Assembly: GCA_011620605.1 (NCBI GenBank)
Contig: WOYW01000017.1
Coordinates: 1 to 50,578 of the forward strand
Direction of reading: 5' to 3'
Source of the DNA: Bacteroidales bacterium
GTDB taxonomy: Bacteria; Bacteroidota; Bacteroidia; Bacteroidales; UBA932
DNA: 50,578 nucleotides
Position numbers and translations under genes: made by a program. Numbering within the stretch: position 1 is the first letter of the stretch; every line of letters begins with the position of its first letter. This document shows, piece by piece, positions 26,320-34,855 of this stretch. The notes below the pieces were generated by a model. The model ran no database searches and was not told where the DNA came from. It was given only the letters and a program-made list of their open reading frames with translations.

Positions 26320-27344
26320 TGTAATTTAGTTATGGTGTTTATTAACATTTCATTTTCCTCTGGTGTGCCCACCGTCACCCTCAGGCAATTCGCAATTTCC
26401 CGGTGCCGGTTCCTGGTTATGATCCCTTCATTAACCAGTTCACGGTAAAGAAAATCTGCGTTGTCAACTTCTATAAGTAAAAAATTGGCCCGGGAAGGGT
26501 ATATCTTTTTTACCCGGTCCACGCTGCTCAATGCTTTTACCAACCTCTCTTTTTCACTTATAAGCAAAGCGACGGCCCGGTTCTTTTTGCCGGAATCCTG
26601 CAATGCTTCCAAAGCTGCCTGCTGGTTGATGCTGCTGATATTGTACGGGGGCTTGACTTTATTAAATAAAGCCACGATCTCTTCACAGGCAAAGGCCATT
26701 CCCAGCCTGGCCGCTGCCAAACCCCATGCTTTGCTGAATGTCTGGATCACAACCAGGTTATTGTACTGTTCTATCCTGTTAAGCCATGACGGCTCTTGAG
26801 AAAAATCATTATAGGCCTCATCTACGATTACTATACCCCTGAAATTATCAAGCAGAAACGTCACAGTTTCCCGATCCATGCTGTTTCCGGTAGGATTGTT
26901 GGGAGAACAAACAATGATCAGCTTTAGATCCGGCCGGTCCAGGTAAGGTTTTGTTTTTTCCGGATCAATCTGAAAATCTTTGTCCAAGGGTATGTCCACC
27001 ACCCCGGTATTATTGATGTCTGCCGCTACACGGTACATACCGTAGGAAGGAGAAAAGATCATAGCTTTGTCTTTACCCGGATCGCAGAAGACCCTGAAAG
27101 TCAGGTCAATAATCTCATCGCTGCCGTTCCCTATGACTATATTACGGCTATGGCATTCTTTTACCCCTGCAATTTTTTCTTTGAGTTCCGTCTGAAAAGG
27201 ATCGGGATAACGGTTCAGGCTGCCGAACGGGTTTTCATTCGCATCCAGGAATATGCCTTCTTTCCCGCGGAACTCGCTCCGAGCACTGGAATAAGGCTGA
27301 AGATTCAAAATGTTCGGGCGTACGAGTTTATTGATGTCAACCAT
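26316..27344 (-). CDS. hisC: histidinol-phosphate aminotransferase
   Basis: A PLP-dependent fold type I aminotransferase making histidinol phosphate. The start at 27344 (MVDINKLVRPNILNLQPYSS) is chosen over longer in-frame starts inside hisD. Family motifs are GNGSDEIIDL, PNNPTGN, VDEAYNDFS and the PLP-lysine site FSKAWGLAAARLG. It overlaps hisD by 8 bp and hisB by 4 bp. Confidence 0.96.
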   Translation of the reverse strand: MVDINKLVRPNILNLQPYSSARSEFRGKEGIFLDANENPFGSLNRYPDPFQTELKEKIAGVKECHSRNIVIGNGSDEIIDLTFRVFCDPGKDKAMIFSPSYGMYRVAADINNTGVVDIPLDKDFQIDPEKTKPYLDRPDLKLIIVCSPNNPTGNSMDRETVTFLLDNFRGIVIVDEAYNDFSQEPSWLNRIEQYNNLVVIQTFSKAWGLAAARLGMAFACEEIVALFNKVKPPYNISSINQQAALEALQDSGKKNRAVALLISEKERLVKALSSVDRVKKIYPSRANFLLIEVDNADFLYRELVNEGIITRNRHREIANCLRVTVGTPEENEMLINTITKLQ

Positions 27345-28626
27345 TGTTCTTTTCTTTAATTCTGATAGATACTGCATTGGCATGAGCGGCCAGTTCTTCT
27401 GCCCGGGCCATCGTTTGTACAGTCTTCCCAATGATTTCAAGACCTTCACGACTCAATTCCTGGAACGTGATCTTTTTGACAAAACTATCCAGAGAAACCC
27501 CGCTGCAGCTCATGGCGTACCCGTTGGTGGGCAACGTGTGATTTGTGCCACTGGCATAATCCCCGGCCGATTCACAACTGTATTTTCCCAGGAAGACAGA
27601 ACCCGCATTGACAATTTGTGGGATGAGATTACTGGCATTTTCAGAGGCGAGGATCAAGTGCTCCGGGGCATATTCGTTACTAAATTCCAAACATTCATCA
27701 AGACTGCCCAGAACTATGGCTTTGCTCAAGGACAAGGCTTTCAGCGCGATCGTCTTTCTCGGCAAATTTTCCAATTGGGTTTCCACTTCCCGCAGGCATC
27801 GCTCCACAAGGGGAAGGTTATCGCACAACAGGATGACCTGGCTGTCTGCCCCATGCTCGGCCTGGGAAAGCAGATCGGCCGCAACAAAATCGGGATTGCA
27901 GGTTTTATCGGCAATGACCAGCACTTCACTTGGCCCGGCGGGAATGTCTATGGCTACCCCGTCCTGTTGCACCCATTCCTTGGCTTTGGTGACATACTGG
28001 TTACCGGGGCCGAATATTTTGTATACTTTCGGGATGGTTTCCGTGCCGTAGGCCATAGCGGCTATGGCTTGTGCTCCACCTGTTTTGAATATTTTGGTAA
28101 CACCTGTTATCCGGGCCGCATACAAAATGGCCGGATGGATCTTTCCGTTTCTGTCCGGTGGCGTACAAAGCACAATTTCCCTGCACCCGGCTATCTGTGC
28201 GGGAATGCCCAACATCAGAACGGTGGAAAATAACGGGGCGCTGCCTCCTGGAATGTACAACCCCACTTTTTCTATGGCCGAACTTTTTCGCCAACACCTG
28301 ACACCTGGAGCGGTTTCAATGATCTTTTCCGGCTCCCTTTGTGCGTTGTGAAAAGCATAAATATTTGTGTATGCCGAGTTTATGGCATCTTTCAAACCGG
28401 GAGAGAGTAGTGCATCAGCTTGCAGCATCTCTCCGTCGGAAACTGCGATGTTTTCAGGGGCCGAGACGTCAAAAAGTATTGCAAATCTCAAGAGTGCTGC
28501 ATCACCTTCCTGCTGCACCGTTTTGACGATGTTTTCCACTGTTTTCGATAACGATTCCTTGTCTATTACCGGGCGACGTACCAGGTCTGCCCACTGATTT
28601 CGTCCGGGATTATTATATACTTTCAT
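27337..28626 (-). CDS. hisD: histidinol dehydrogenase
   Basis: A 429-aa zinc enzyme that carries out the last two oxidations to histidine with NAD+. Typical segments are PGGSAPLFSTVLM, GGAQAIAAMAYGT, FGPGNQYVTKAK, the zinc-ligand region LLSQAEHGADSQ, and EYAPEHL. Length and termini are normal. The start overlaps the hisG stop by 4 bp (ATGA). Confidence 0.97.
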   Translation of the reverse strand: MKVYNNPGRNQWADLVRRPVIDKESLSKTVENIVKTVQQEGDAALLRFAILFDVSAPENIAVSDGEMLQADALLSPGLKDAINSAYTNIYAFHNAQREPEKIIETAPGVRCWRKSSAIEKVGLYIPGGSAPLFSTVLMLGIPAQIAGCREIVLCTPPDRNGKIHPAILYAARITGVTKIFKTGGAQAIAAMAYGTETIPKVYKIFGPGNQYVTKAKEWVQQDGVAIDIPAGPSEVLVIADKTCNPDFVAADLLSQAEHGADSQVILLCDNLPLVERCLREVETQLENLPRKTIALKALSLSKAIVLGSLDECLEFSNEYAPEHLILASENASNLIPQIVNAGSVFLGKYSCESAGDYASGTNHTLPTNGYAMSCSGVSLDSFVKKITFQELSREGLEIIGKTVQTMARAEELAAHANAVSIRIKEKNNG

Positions 28627-29480
28627 ACTACCATCTTGTCTATTTGTACTATCAATATCCCTTCCGCCCCTGCAGCTTTCAGCTGATCGATCACTTCCCA
28701 GAATTCATCTTCATCAATAACCGAGTGCAAGGAGCTCCAACCTTTGGCAGCCAGCGGCAAAACCGTAGGACTTTTCAAGACCGGCAAAATACTGCTTACT
28801 GCCTCAATCTTATCATTAGGGACATTCATAAGGATGTACTTGCTTTTTTTGGCCCTGAGTACGGACTTTATGCGAAACACCAGCTTGTTCAATATATTTT
28901 CCTGTTCTTGTGACAGTTGCAATGATTTAACCAGAACGGCCTCCGATTTCAGGATCACGTGCGTTTCTTTCAACCCATTCTTGAAAAGGGTACTTCCCGA
29001 ACTGACAATATCACAGATCCCGTCTGCAAGTCCAATGTTGGGAGCGATCTCCACGGAACCGGAAATGGTATGGATCTCGGCATGTATGTTGTTCAGATCC
29101 AGGAATTTTTGCAGTGTTACGGGATACGACGTAGCGATCTTTTTGCCGTTGAAATAATCCGGGCTCTCATCGTCCACGTCTTTAGGAACGGCAAGGGAAA
29201 CACGGCATTTGGAAAACCCCAGCTTTTCTACGACCGCCATCCGCCCGGGTTTTTCCACCAGCAGGTTCTCCCCCACTATGGCAATAGCGGCCGTACCATC
29301 CTCCAGGTACTGGGGAATGTCGGAATTGCGCAGATAGAGGATTTCCATCGGGAAATTATCCACTGCCACCTTCAGCTGGTCCCTCCCGTTGTTCACATCA
29401 ATCCCGCAGTCTTTCAGGAGCTTCAAAGAATCTTCGTGCAGTCTCCCGCTTTTTTGAATTGCAATTTTCAGTTTACTCAT
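28623..29480 (-). CDS. hisG: ATP phosphoribosyltransferase, long form
   Basis: A 285-aa first enzyme of histidine biosynthesis, joining ATP and PRPP. It is the long form (HisG-L) with a C-terminal ACT-like regulatory domain (about 215-285, containing LPLAAKGWSSLHSVIDE), so histidine feedback inhibition is expected and HisZ is not needed. The catalytic part has IQKSGRLHEDSLKLL, DGICDIVSSGSTLF and the PRPP-binding loop. It is the first structural gene of the operon, 39 nt after the attenuator hairpin. Confidence 0.96.
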   Translation of the reverse strand: MSKLKIAIQKSGRLHEDSLKLLKDCGIDVNNGRDQLKVAVDNFPMEILYLRNSDIPQYLEDGTAAIAIVGENLLVEKPGRMAVVEKLGFSKCRVSLAVPKDVDDESPDYFNGKKIATSYPVTLQKFLDLNNIHAEIHTISGSVEIAPNIGLADGICDIVSSGSTLFKNGLKETHVILKSEAVLVKSLQLSQEQENILNKLVFRIKSVLRAKKSKYILMNVPNDKIEAVSSILPVLKSPTVLPLAAKGWSSLHSVIDEDEFWEVIDQLKAAGAEGILIVQIDKMVV

Positions 29481-29519
29481 TCTTGTTTTTTGTTAGACCT
29501 GAGCAAACCACCGGGGATA

Positions 29520-29550
29520 AAGAAAACCGCCTGATCTACTCAGGCGGTTT
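29520..29550 (-). terminator. his operon attenuator terminator
   Basis: On the minus strand an 11-bp perfect stem (29550-29540 with 29534-29524; core CCGCCTGA / TCAGGCGG) closes a 5-nt loop and is followed by TTTTCTTT. It lies between the leader peptide and hisG. The 3' end of the leader reading frame (CCTCAGGCG) can pair with the first arm of this stem, giving the alternative antiterminator. Confidence 0.8.
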
Positions 29551-29581
29551 GGTTATATTGTCTATTTACAGCATACCAAGA

Positions 29582-29638
29582 TCATTTCGCCTGAGGGCAA
29601 AGATGATGATGGTGATGATGTAATGTTAAAAATTTCAT
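29582..29638 (-). CDS. hisL: histidine operon leader peptide with six consecutive His codons
   Basis: A short frame encodes [18 protein letters not shown] and ends 31 nt before the attenuator stem. Six adjacent His codons (CAT/CAC) immediately upstream of a complete his operon are the mark of ribosome-mediated attenuation. When His-tRNA is scarce, the ribosome stalls on the His run and lets the antiterminator form. The ATG lies about 20 nt after a -7 box. It is distinct in sequence from enterobacterial leaders. Confidence 0.88.
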   Translation of the reverse strand: MKFLTLHHHHHHLCPQAK

Positions 29639-30766
29639 TGTTTCTCTGATTCCGCTGCAAAGATAAGAAAAAAAATGGTGGAATTGAATATCCTGAAATA
29701 GGGGACGGCATCGCAGCCTGTGCGGGCAGCCCACTGCCAGTTGCCGTTGTTGGAGGAGAGTTCGTAATCCGGCAATTTCATGGCAAAGTAAGCTTCTTCC
29801 CAGTGCCAGTCAATGAGCAGGTCTTTGCATAAAAAGTCTGCTACGATCATACGTAAGCGGTTGTGCATGTACTCGGCGTTCAGTTCGCGCATGCCGGCAT
29901 CCACCAGGGGAAAGCCGGTTTTGCCCTGGTGCTATTTTTCAAAATCCTGCGGATTGTTGATCCAGTCCGGGGCATCGAATTTTTTCCTAAAGTTGGAGCC
30001 TACCACAACGGGATAATGATACAGGACCTGCATAAAGAATTCGCTCCAGATCAATTCGTTAAAAAAATTTCGTTTCGGGTTATCTGACTGACGATCCGGC
30101 GAATGCTCACAGTCCCGAACCTCAGGTGAACGGACAGATGGCTGGTCCCGTCCATGTTGTTAAGATCGTATTCGGGAATTTTGATGGCATACCGTTTAAA
30201 ACCTGGTTGCGCCAGGGAGGGAAACGGGAATGACAGCCCTGCGAAACGGTCCGGCAGCGAATCCGGCTGGATCCTTACTGATTTTTCCTGCAATTTGCCG
30301 ATCCATTTGTTTTTATAGGGAGTAAATACCGTATAGGGCGTATTGTCGTTTTTCAGAACATCGTCTTTGGCAAAGACCACCTGGTCCTTAAAAAGGTGGA
30401 ACGGGATCCCGCGGGATGCCAACGGCCTTTTAATTTCCCGGTCACGGGAGATGGAATAGGGTTCCTAGTCTTCGTTGGCGTATACCGCACCGATGCTGAA
30501 TTTTTCCAAAAGCGTCTTCCAAACTTCCAGCGGAATTCCTTTTTGGCAATACAGGCCGCCTCTCCGTCTTATGGAATTGGAGAGGCTCAGGATCGTTTCA
30601 TGAATGAAGGTGATCCGGGGATCGTCGGTCTCCAACCCGGCAATGATGTTTTTATCAAAAATGAAGACGGGCAATACGGGGAAAGGTCCGTGCAGGGCTT
30701 CCTGCAGCCCGCGGTTGTCTTCCAGGCGCAGGTCCCTTCTGAACCAGAAACCGAGATCGTTTGCAT
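29635..30766 (-). pseudogene. deoxyribodipyrimidine photolyase (phr) pseudogene
   Basis: A photolyase/cryptochrome sequence runs from the ATG at 30766 but is broken at least four times. A frameshift in the first codons puts FWFRRDLRLEDN out of frame. A TAG at 30465-30467 replaces the Tyr of the usual DYEPY. A frameshift in a T-run near 30051 splits the NEFLNELIW-like segment, and a second TAG near 29930 replaces the Trp before [15 protein letters not shown]. The C-terminus also stops just after PYFRIFN, so the last part of the FAD domain is gone. Light-dependent DNA repair from this gene is not possible. Confidence 0.88.
29658..29665 (-). promoter_or_regulatory. -7 box of the his operon promoter
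   Basis: On the minus strand TATCTTTG (29665 to 29658) matches TAnnTTTG. The predicted transcript starts near 29652, about 13 nt before the leader-peptide ATG. The -33 region is not convincing. The box lies inside the residual C-terminal codons of the photolyase pseudogene. Confidence 0.6.
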
Positions 30767-30789
30767 TATTTTAAGTCTTGAAAATTCTT

Positions 30790-31842
30790 TCAAAGATAAG
30801 CATCAATCCCGATAATATCACTTATATCCACGCAATAAAGATCGAATCCGCCTTTGCCCCCGGGCCTGTCGGATGAAAAGATCATTAGCGTATAGTTTAA
30901 GAAAGAAAAGACAACCGGTCTGTACTCATCGTTGGCGGAATTGACCTTGCTTCCGAAATTTACGGGATCGGTCCAGGCGTTGTTTTCATATTTTGAATAA
31001 TACAGGTCGAATCCACCATAACCGCCTTCCCCGTCCGAGGCAAAGACAATGTAATCGCCATAGAGTGAGGGGCATTTATCATTGCCGTCACCGGACAGGA
31101 TCGTTTCTTTTGTTATCTCATAAGGGATTGTGCCTGTAAGGAATTCCTGGAAGAGCGGTCCCTGAGGCAGGTCAAAGCTGTAAATATCAAAGGAATCGTT
31201 CTCCCGGTTGCTGCAAAACAGGAACTTGCCGAGTTCATCGGATATTGCGGGGTACATATCGTCGAACTCCGAATTTGCCGGATCCGCCTTGTACGGACCG
31301 TAGAGACGTTGTTGGCCGTTGTAAGTTCCCCAGTCCAGGCGGGGCGTATAAACAAATTTTATGTCAAAATCACTGAATTCGTTCCCCTCAGATCCGTTGT
31401 GGGCGTAAAAGAAATAAGTCAGACCGCCCTCTTCAAAATACGTGTAAGGACCCAGTTCGTCAAAGCCGGTAGTGATCAAAGGAATCAATTTTCTGTCCAT
31501 CATGGATTCACCGGCATTCTGAGGAATGGTGATGTTCAATACATCATCCCTTTCATGATAGGAGATGTCAAAACAACGTGCAATGATATCGAATTCAATG
31601 CCGTTACTGTTCCTGTCCGTAGAAAAATAGATATCACTCCGGGCTGCCCGGTAGGGCAAATCGGAATTGTAATCGTTATAGATCGAATTGAGACCCTCAA
31701 GATTGGCCGGAGTGTCCGTAATAATGATCTCGTAATCAAATTGGTAATCGGGATCTACCCAGGGGCAGCCCTGTAAACTGAACAGTGCAATAAGAACGAC
31801 TGTGATCCGGCTTAATTTTTTAATAAAATTGGACTTTGACAT
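30790..31842 (-). CDS. PD40 (WD40-like) beta-propeller lipoprotein
   Basis: A 350-aa lipoprotein (lipobox SLQGC). It has several PD40-type repeats: KFLFCSNRENDSFDIYSF, IVFASDGEGGYGGFDLYYSK and MIFSSDRPGGKGGFDLYCVD, each with the S(S/D)R..G..FDLY pattern. Such repeats occur in TolB-like and OmpA-linked envelope proteins; here no OmpA domain follows. Envelope location is supported, the exact role is unknown. The photolyase relic lies just downstream. Confidence 0.85.
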   Translation of the reverse strand: MSKSNFIKKLSRITVVLIALFSLQGCPWVDPDYQFDYEIIITDTPANLEGLNSIYNDYNSDLPYRAARSDIYFSTDRNSNGIEFDIIARCFDISYHERDDVLNITIPQNAGESMMDRKLIPLITTGFDELGPYTYFEEGGLTYFFYAHNGSEGNEFSDFDIKFVYTPRLDWGTYNGQQRLYGPYKADPANSEFDDMYPAISDELGKFLFCSNRENDSFDIYSFDLPQGPLFQEFLTGTIPYEITKETILSGDGNDKCPSLYGDYIVFASDGEGGYGGFDLYYSKYENNAWTDPVNFGSKVNSANDEYRPVVFSFLNYTLMIFSSDRPGGKGGFDLYCVDISDIIGIDAYL

Positions 31843-31908
31843 GGGTTATGGGAGTTATTTTATAAGTAAATGAATCCTTTGGCAATTTACTGCATCAACA
31901 TTTTGAAT

Positions 31909-32562
31909 TTATTCTGTTCCTTCCCATTCATCGTAAAAGCGAGCAAGAAACTGCTCCATGAACCTGTGTCTTTCTGCAGCCAGTTTTTTACCGGCCTGCG
32001 TATTCATCCTGTCTTGAAGCAACAGAAGCTTTTCGTAAAAATGATTGATGGTGGGGGCGGTGTTCTTTTTATATGCTTCTTTAGTCATTCCCTGAACGGG
32101 TTGGATCCCCGGATCGTAAATTGCCCTTCCCTTGTACCCGCCGTAATTGAATGCCCTTGCAACGCCTATGGCTCCCAAAGCATCCAGCCGATCAGCATCC
32201 TGAACCACATCCAGTTCTGCAGATCTAAATTCCTGCAGGTGCGCAGCTCCCTTGAACGAAATATGGGCTATGATCTTTTCCACGTGGGAGATAACCCTTT
32301 CCTCAACTCCAAGTGATCCCAGGAATTCCCTGGCCTTGCGGGGACCTATTGTCTCATCGCCGTTGTGGAACTTAGGATCTGCAATGTCGTGGAGCAACGC
32401 GCCGAGTTCCACCACAAAAATATCCACTTCTTCCGATCGGGCGATCTGCCGGGCCAGCTTCCAGACCCTGAAGACATGCCACCAGTCATGCCCTCCCTCG
32501 GCGTGGAACAATTCGTCTTTTACAAAATCAACGGTTTTTTGAATGACAGTATCACGATCCAT
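31909..32562 (-). CDS. HD domain phosphohydrolase
   Basis: A cytoplasmic metal-dependent hydrolase of the YedJ/YpgQ type, about 217 aa. The HD set is visible: the His of EGGHDWWHVFRVW, LLHDIADPKF (HD pair) and VQDADRLDALG (final Asp). These enzymes act on nucleotides or related phosphates. I take the ATG at 32562, which overlaps the upstream kinase stop as TAATG; an alternative ATG at 32574 adds four residues. Confidence 0.88.
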   Translation of the reverse strand: MDRDTVIQKTVDFVKDELFHAEGGHDWWHVFRVWKLARQIARSEEVDIFVVELGALLHDIADPKFHNGDETIGPRKAREFLGSLGVEERVISHVEKIIAHISFKGAAHLQEFRSAELDVVQDADRLDALGAIGVARAFNYGGYKGRAIYDPGIQPVQGMTKEAYKKNTAPTINHFYEKLLLLQDRMNTQAGKKLAAERHRFMEQFLARFYDEWEGTE

Positions 32563-33000
32563 TACAATGCCCATTTTTCCATGATCCTGATCAACTGCTT
32601 TTTGTCTATGGGTTTGGAGATATGGTCCACAAACCCGCTTTCCAGGTATCTTTCCCGGTCACTGGACAAAGCATTGGCTGTCTGAGCCACAATGCGCGCA
32701 TCCGGTTTAAATTCCAATATTTTTTGTGCCGCCTGCTGACCATCCATCAAAGGCATTTTGATATCCATCAGTACCAGGTTTATATCACCGTGTTCCCGAA
32801 AAACTTCAACGGCTTCCAGGTTTTCCCGGCGCAGCAGAGACGCAAAACCCACCATTCCACTTACGGGAGTACGGATCTCATGGCTCACATTGGCCAGGAA
32901 CTGGTTCTTGTAACGATTGGCTAACTCGGCCTGAAGCTTCGCCTCTCTAAGTTGTGTTTCAATACGTTTCCTTTCTGTGATCTCAGTAACAATTCCGGCA
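32562..33000 (-). pseudogene. hybrid histidine kinase relic, C-terminal part: His-box fused to receiver
   Basis: The frame reads a PAS tail (VAGIVTEITERKRIETQL), a linker, and a normal H-box (NVSHEIRTPVSGMVGFASLL). It then jumps directly to the second half of a receiver domain: VLMDIKMPLMDGQQAA (phospho-Asp), then ISKPIDKKQL. The rest of the dimerisation helix, the whole ATPase domain and the front of the receiver are missing, about 250-300 residues by family standards. The deletion keeps the frame, so a His-box/receiver protein could still be made, but it cannot autophosphorylate. Confidence 0.8.
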
Positions 33001-33517
33001 ACCAGTTGTCTATCTTCATGAAATCCTGAAAATGGGTAAAATCTTCACCCCGCAGACCCAACATGCTCGTCTTGTTATGATTGAAAGAGATCATTCCCGA
33101 CGGAAGTTCCATTTCCCACCATGCCATGTTCCCGGCAATCATCGCCCGGGTAAGCCGTTTCTCCGTGGCATAGAGCTCAGACTCGGCTTTTTTCAAAATA
33201 CTGTTATTCACCAAAATGACTATCACACTCTCGGTCTTATCTCCGGGAGAGATAAGCGGACTGATTCCCAACAGGTACCAGTTCCCGTCGTTGTCCTGGA
33301 TCTCTTTTTCAAAGGTCGTCCGGGTCTCAAGTGCTTTGTGTGCATCCGTTATTATTGTGTCATAACCACGGAGCGGTTGTCCCAGATCGGAATTCTTAAG
33401 CTTGAGTATTCTTTTTGCTTCTTCTGTAAAGAGTATGATTCTCAGATCAGTATCCAGGATCAGCGTTCCAATGTCAGCACCTGAAAATTTAAAAGTTTCC
33501 TGCTTAATTTTTTTCAT
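32921..33517 (-). pseudogene. hybrid histidine kinase relic, N-terminal PAS part
   Basis: Starting at the ATG at 33517 (MKKIKQETFKFSG), it holds a PAS domain (IGTLILDTDLRIILFTEEAK) and the first part of a second PAS with AMIAGNMAWWEMELPSG. After the GEDFTHFQDFM segment, near 33000-33015, the true frame is lost and the sequence resumes out of frame in the C-terminal part of a PAS. So a deletion removed the middle of this PAS and shifted the frame. The start overlaps the MscS gene by 14 bp. Confidence 0.75.
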
Positions 33518-34379
33518 GAATGGTTTTTGTTTTGTCAAAAAATCCGGTATCATCGGATCTGAAATGCAGATCGACCTGCGGGAACGGTATGGCAATGTTG
33601 TTTTCAATAAATTTCCTGTTAATGATCCTGCGGACATCCGATTTCACATTCTCAATCCGAAAGACATTATCACTGAAAAACAACAACTCAAAATCCAGCG
33701 AAGAATTTCCGAAATCTATAAAACGGGCCAGGATGGATTCTCTGTGGGTAATTTCAGGATGCTCCAGGGCACTTTCTTTTAAAAGTTTTATTACAAGATC
33801 TACATCACTGCCATAGGCTACCCCTACCTTGATCCGGAAGCGGGTTTTCTTTTCCTGGTGACTCCAGTTGACCACCTTATTGGAGGTCATCAGTGAATTC
33901 GGTAATATGATAATGATATCGTCCCGGTTTATGGCCTTAGAAGTTCGCAACCCGATCTTTAGAATTCTCACTACCTGATCGTCAACTTCCAGGATATCTC
34001 CCACTTTTATGGATCCCTCAAAAAGCAAGATGATTCCTGAAATAAAATTGATAAAAGTATTTTGCAGGCCGAGTCCTACACCCACCAAAAGTGCGGCAGA
34101 TCCTGCCAGCAGGGCATTCAGCTTCAATCCCAGGGTTTCCAGTATCAGTAAAATGGAAATGATCCATATAACGTACTTAACGATCTGGAAAAGAGCATAG
34201 ATATTCCCCCTGTCAAATTTGTCATATGATCGTTTTCGTATCATCAACAACTTAATCAGCCATACCAATAGAATGGTAACCAGCAAAGTGATGACTACCA
34301 TAATTACTTTTCCGGCTGTAAAAGCAAATTCCCCTATACGAAATATGACAAATTCCGAAAATTTATTCAGCGATTCCAT
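33504..34379 (-). CDS. MscS family small-conductance mechanosensitive channel
   Basis: A 291-aa inner-membrane channel, shorter than the one at 21162-22223. Three N-terminal helices lead to the pore segment (LLAGSAALLVGVGLGLQNTF) with Gly/Ala packing as in E. coli MscS. The beta domain (GDILEVDDQVVRILKIGLR) and vestibule follow (VNWSHQEKKTRFRIKVGVAYG), and it ends IPFPQVDLHFRS. Complete and apparently functional. It heads an operon with the kinase relic and the HD hydrolase. Confidence 0.93.
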   Translation of the reverse strand: MESLNKFSEFVIFRIGEFAFTAGKVIMVVITLLVTILLVWLIKLLMIRKRSYDKFDRGNIYALFQIVKYVIWIISILLILETLGLKLNALLAGSAALLVGVGLGLQNTFINFISGIILLFEGSIKVGDILEVDDQVVRILKIGLRTSKAINRDDIIIILPNSLMTSNKVVNWSHQEKKTRFRIKVGVAYGSDVDLVIKLLKESALEHPEITHRESILARFIDFGNSSLDFELLFFSDNVFRIENVKSDVRRIINRKFIENNIAIPFPQVDLHFRSDDTGFFDKTKTIHEKN

Positions 34380-34462
34380 ATACCGTGTTTATTTTTTTCG
34401 AAATAAAGTTACGTAAAAATCATAAGCCATAGACGCCAGCTTACCGGATCCCGTTTTTTTAC

Positions 34463-34470
34463 TATCTTTG
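34463..34470 (+). promoter_or_regulatory. -7 box of the small basic protein gene
   Basis: TATCTTTG at 34463-34470 lies in the 239-nt gap between the divergent MscS gene and the 78-aa gene. It would give an untranslated leader of about 140 nt, which is long for this genome. Apart from this leader I see no other feature in the gap. Confidence 0.5.
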
Positions 34471-34618
34471 CAAAATCAAACATATGGTGTCGGTTCTGCT
34501 CTACTGTTCCTCCCTCACTTTTTTGTTAACCTGAAAAAATAACGCTAACACTACAGTATTGAGCTGTTGGATACTGGCGATGTAACCGGGGAGAATTTTA
34601 AGACTTTAAATAATATAA

Positions 34619-34855
34619 ATGGCAAATTCAGCTTCATACAACAAAAGACAAGTAGAAAAAAACAAAAGAGCTAAGAGAAAAGAAAAACTGAAAAAGAAAG
34701 AGGAGCGGAAAAATTCTCCAAAAAGTACATTTGCCGATATGATTGCTTATGTGGATGAAAACGGGGTCATAGTAGATACTCCTCCCGAAAGCGAAACAAC
34801 AAAAGATGCAGGGGAAGATCAGTCAGGGGAAAAACCTCAACCCGAAAACCAATAA
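34619..34855 (+). CDS. small basic protein resembling the N-terminal part of Bacteroidetes cold-shock proteins
   Basis: A 78-aa protein with a strongly basic helix (VEKNKRAKRKEKLKKKEER), then the SFDDMIAYVDE-type segment TFADMIAYVDENGVIVDTPP and an acidic tail. From memory, Bacteroidetes cold-shock-domain proteins have the same N-terminal extension before the RNA-binding fold; here the cold-shock domain is absent. The 140-nt leader is reminiscent of cold-shock mRNAs. Function unknown; RNA or ribosome association is only a guess. Its 3' end overlaps the convergent DUF5916 gene. Confidence 0.7.
   Translation: MANSASYNKRQVEKNKRAKRKEKLKKKEERKNSPKSTFADMIAYVDENGVIVDTPPESETTKDAGEDQSGEKPQPENQ

Noticed and set aside
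27341-27356. Partial match (CATTGTTCTTTTC) to an arm of the 117-bp palindrome
   Set aside because: It is only about 13 nt inside the hisD/hisC overlap, with no second arm or central hairpin; likely chance.
27345-27449. Longer N-terminus for HisC
   Set aside because: The added 35 residues lie within hisD and are not part of the aminotransferase family; the ATG at 27344 fits.
27310-28233. 307-codon plus-strand open frame
   Set aside because: It lies antisense to hisD, whose motifs and overlaps with hisG and hisC are clear; the antisense product resembles nothing.
29582-29638. CAT/CAC run as a simple microsatellite
   Set aside because: Its reading frame, ATG, stop, promoter and terminator placement before hisG fit a leader peptide much better.
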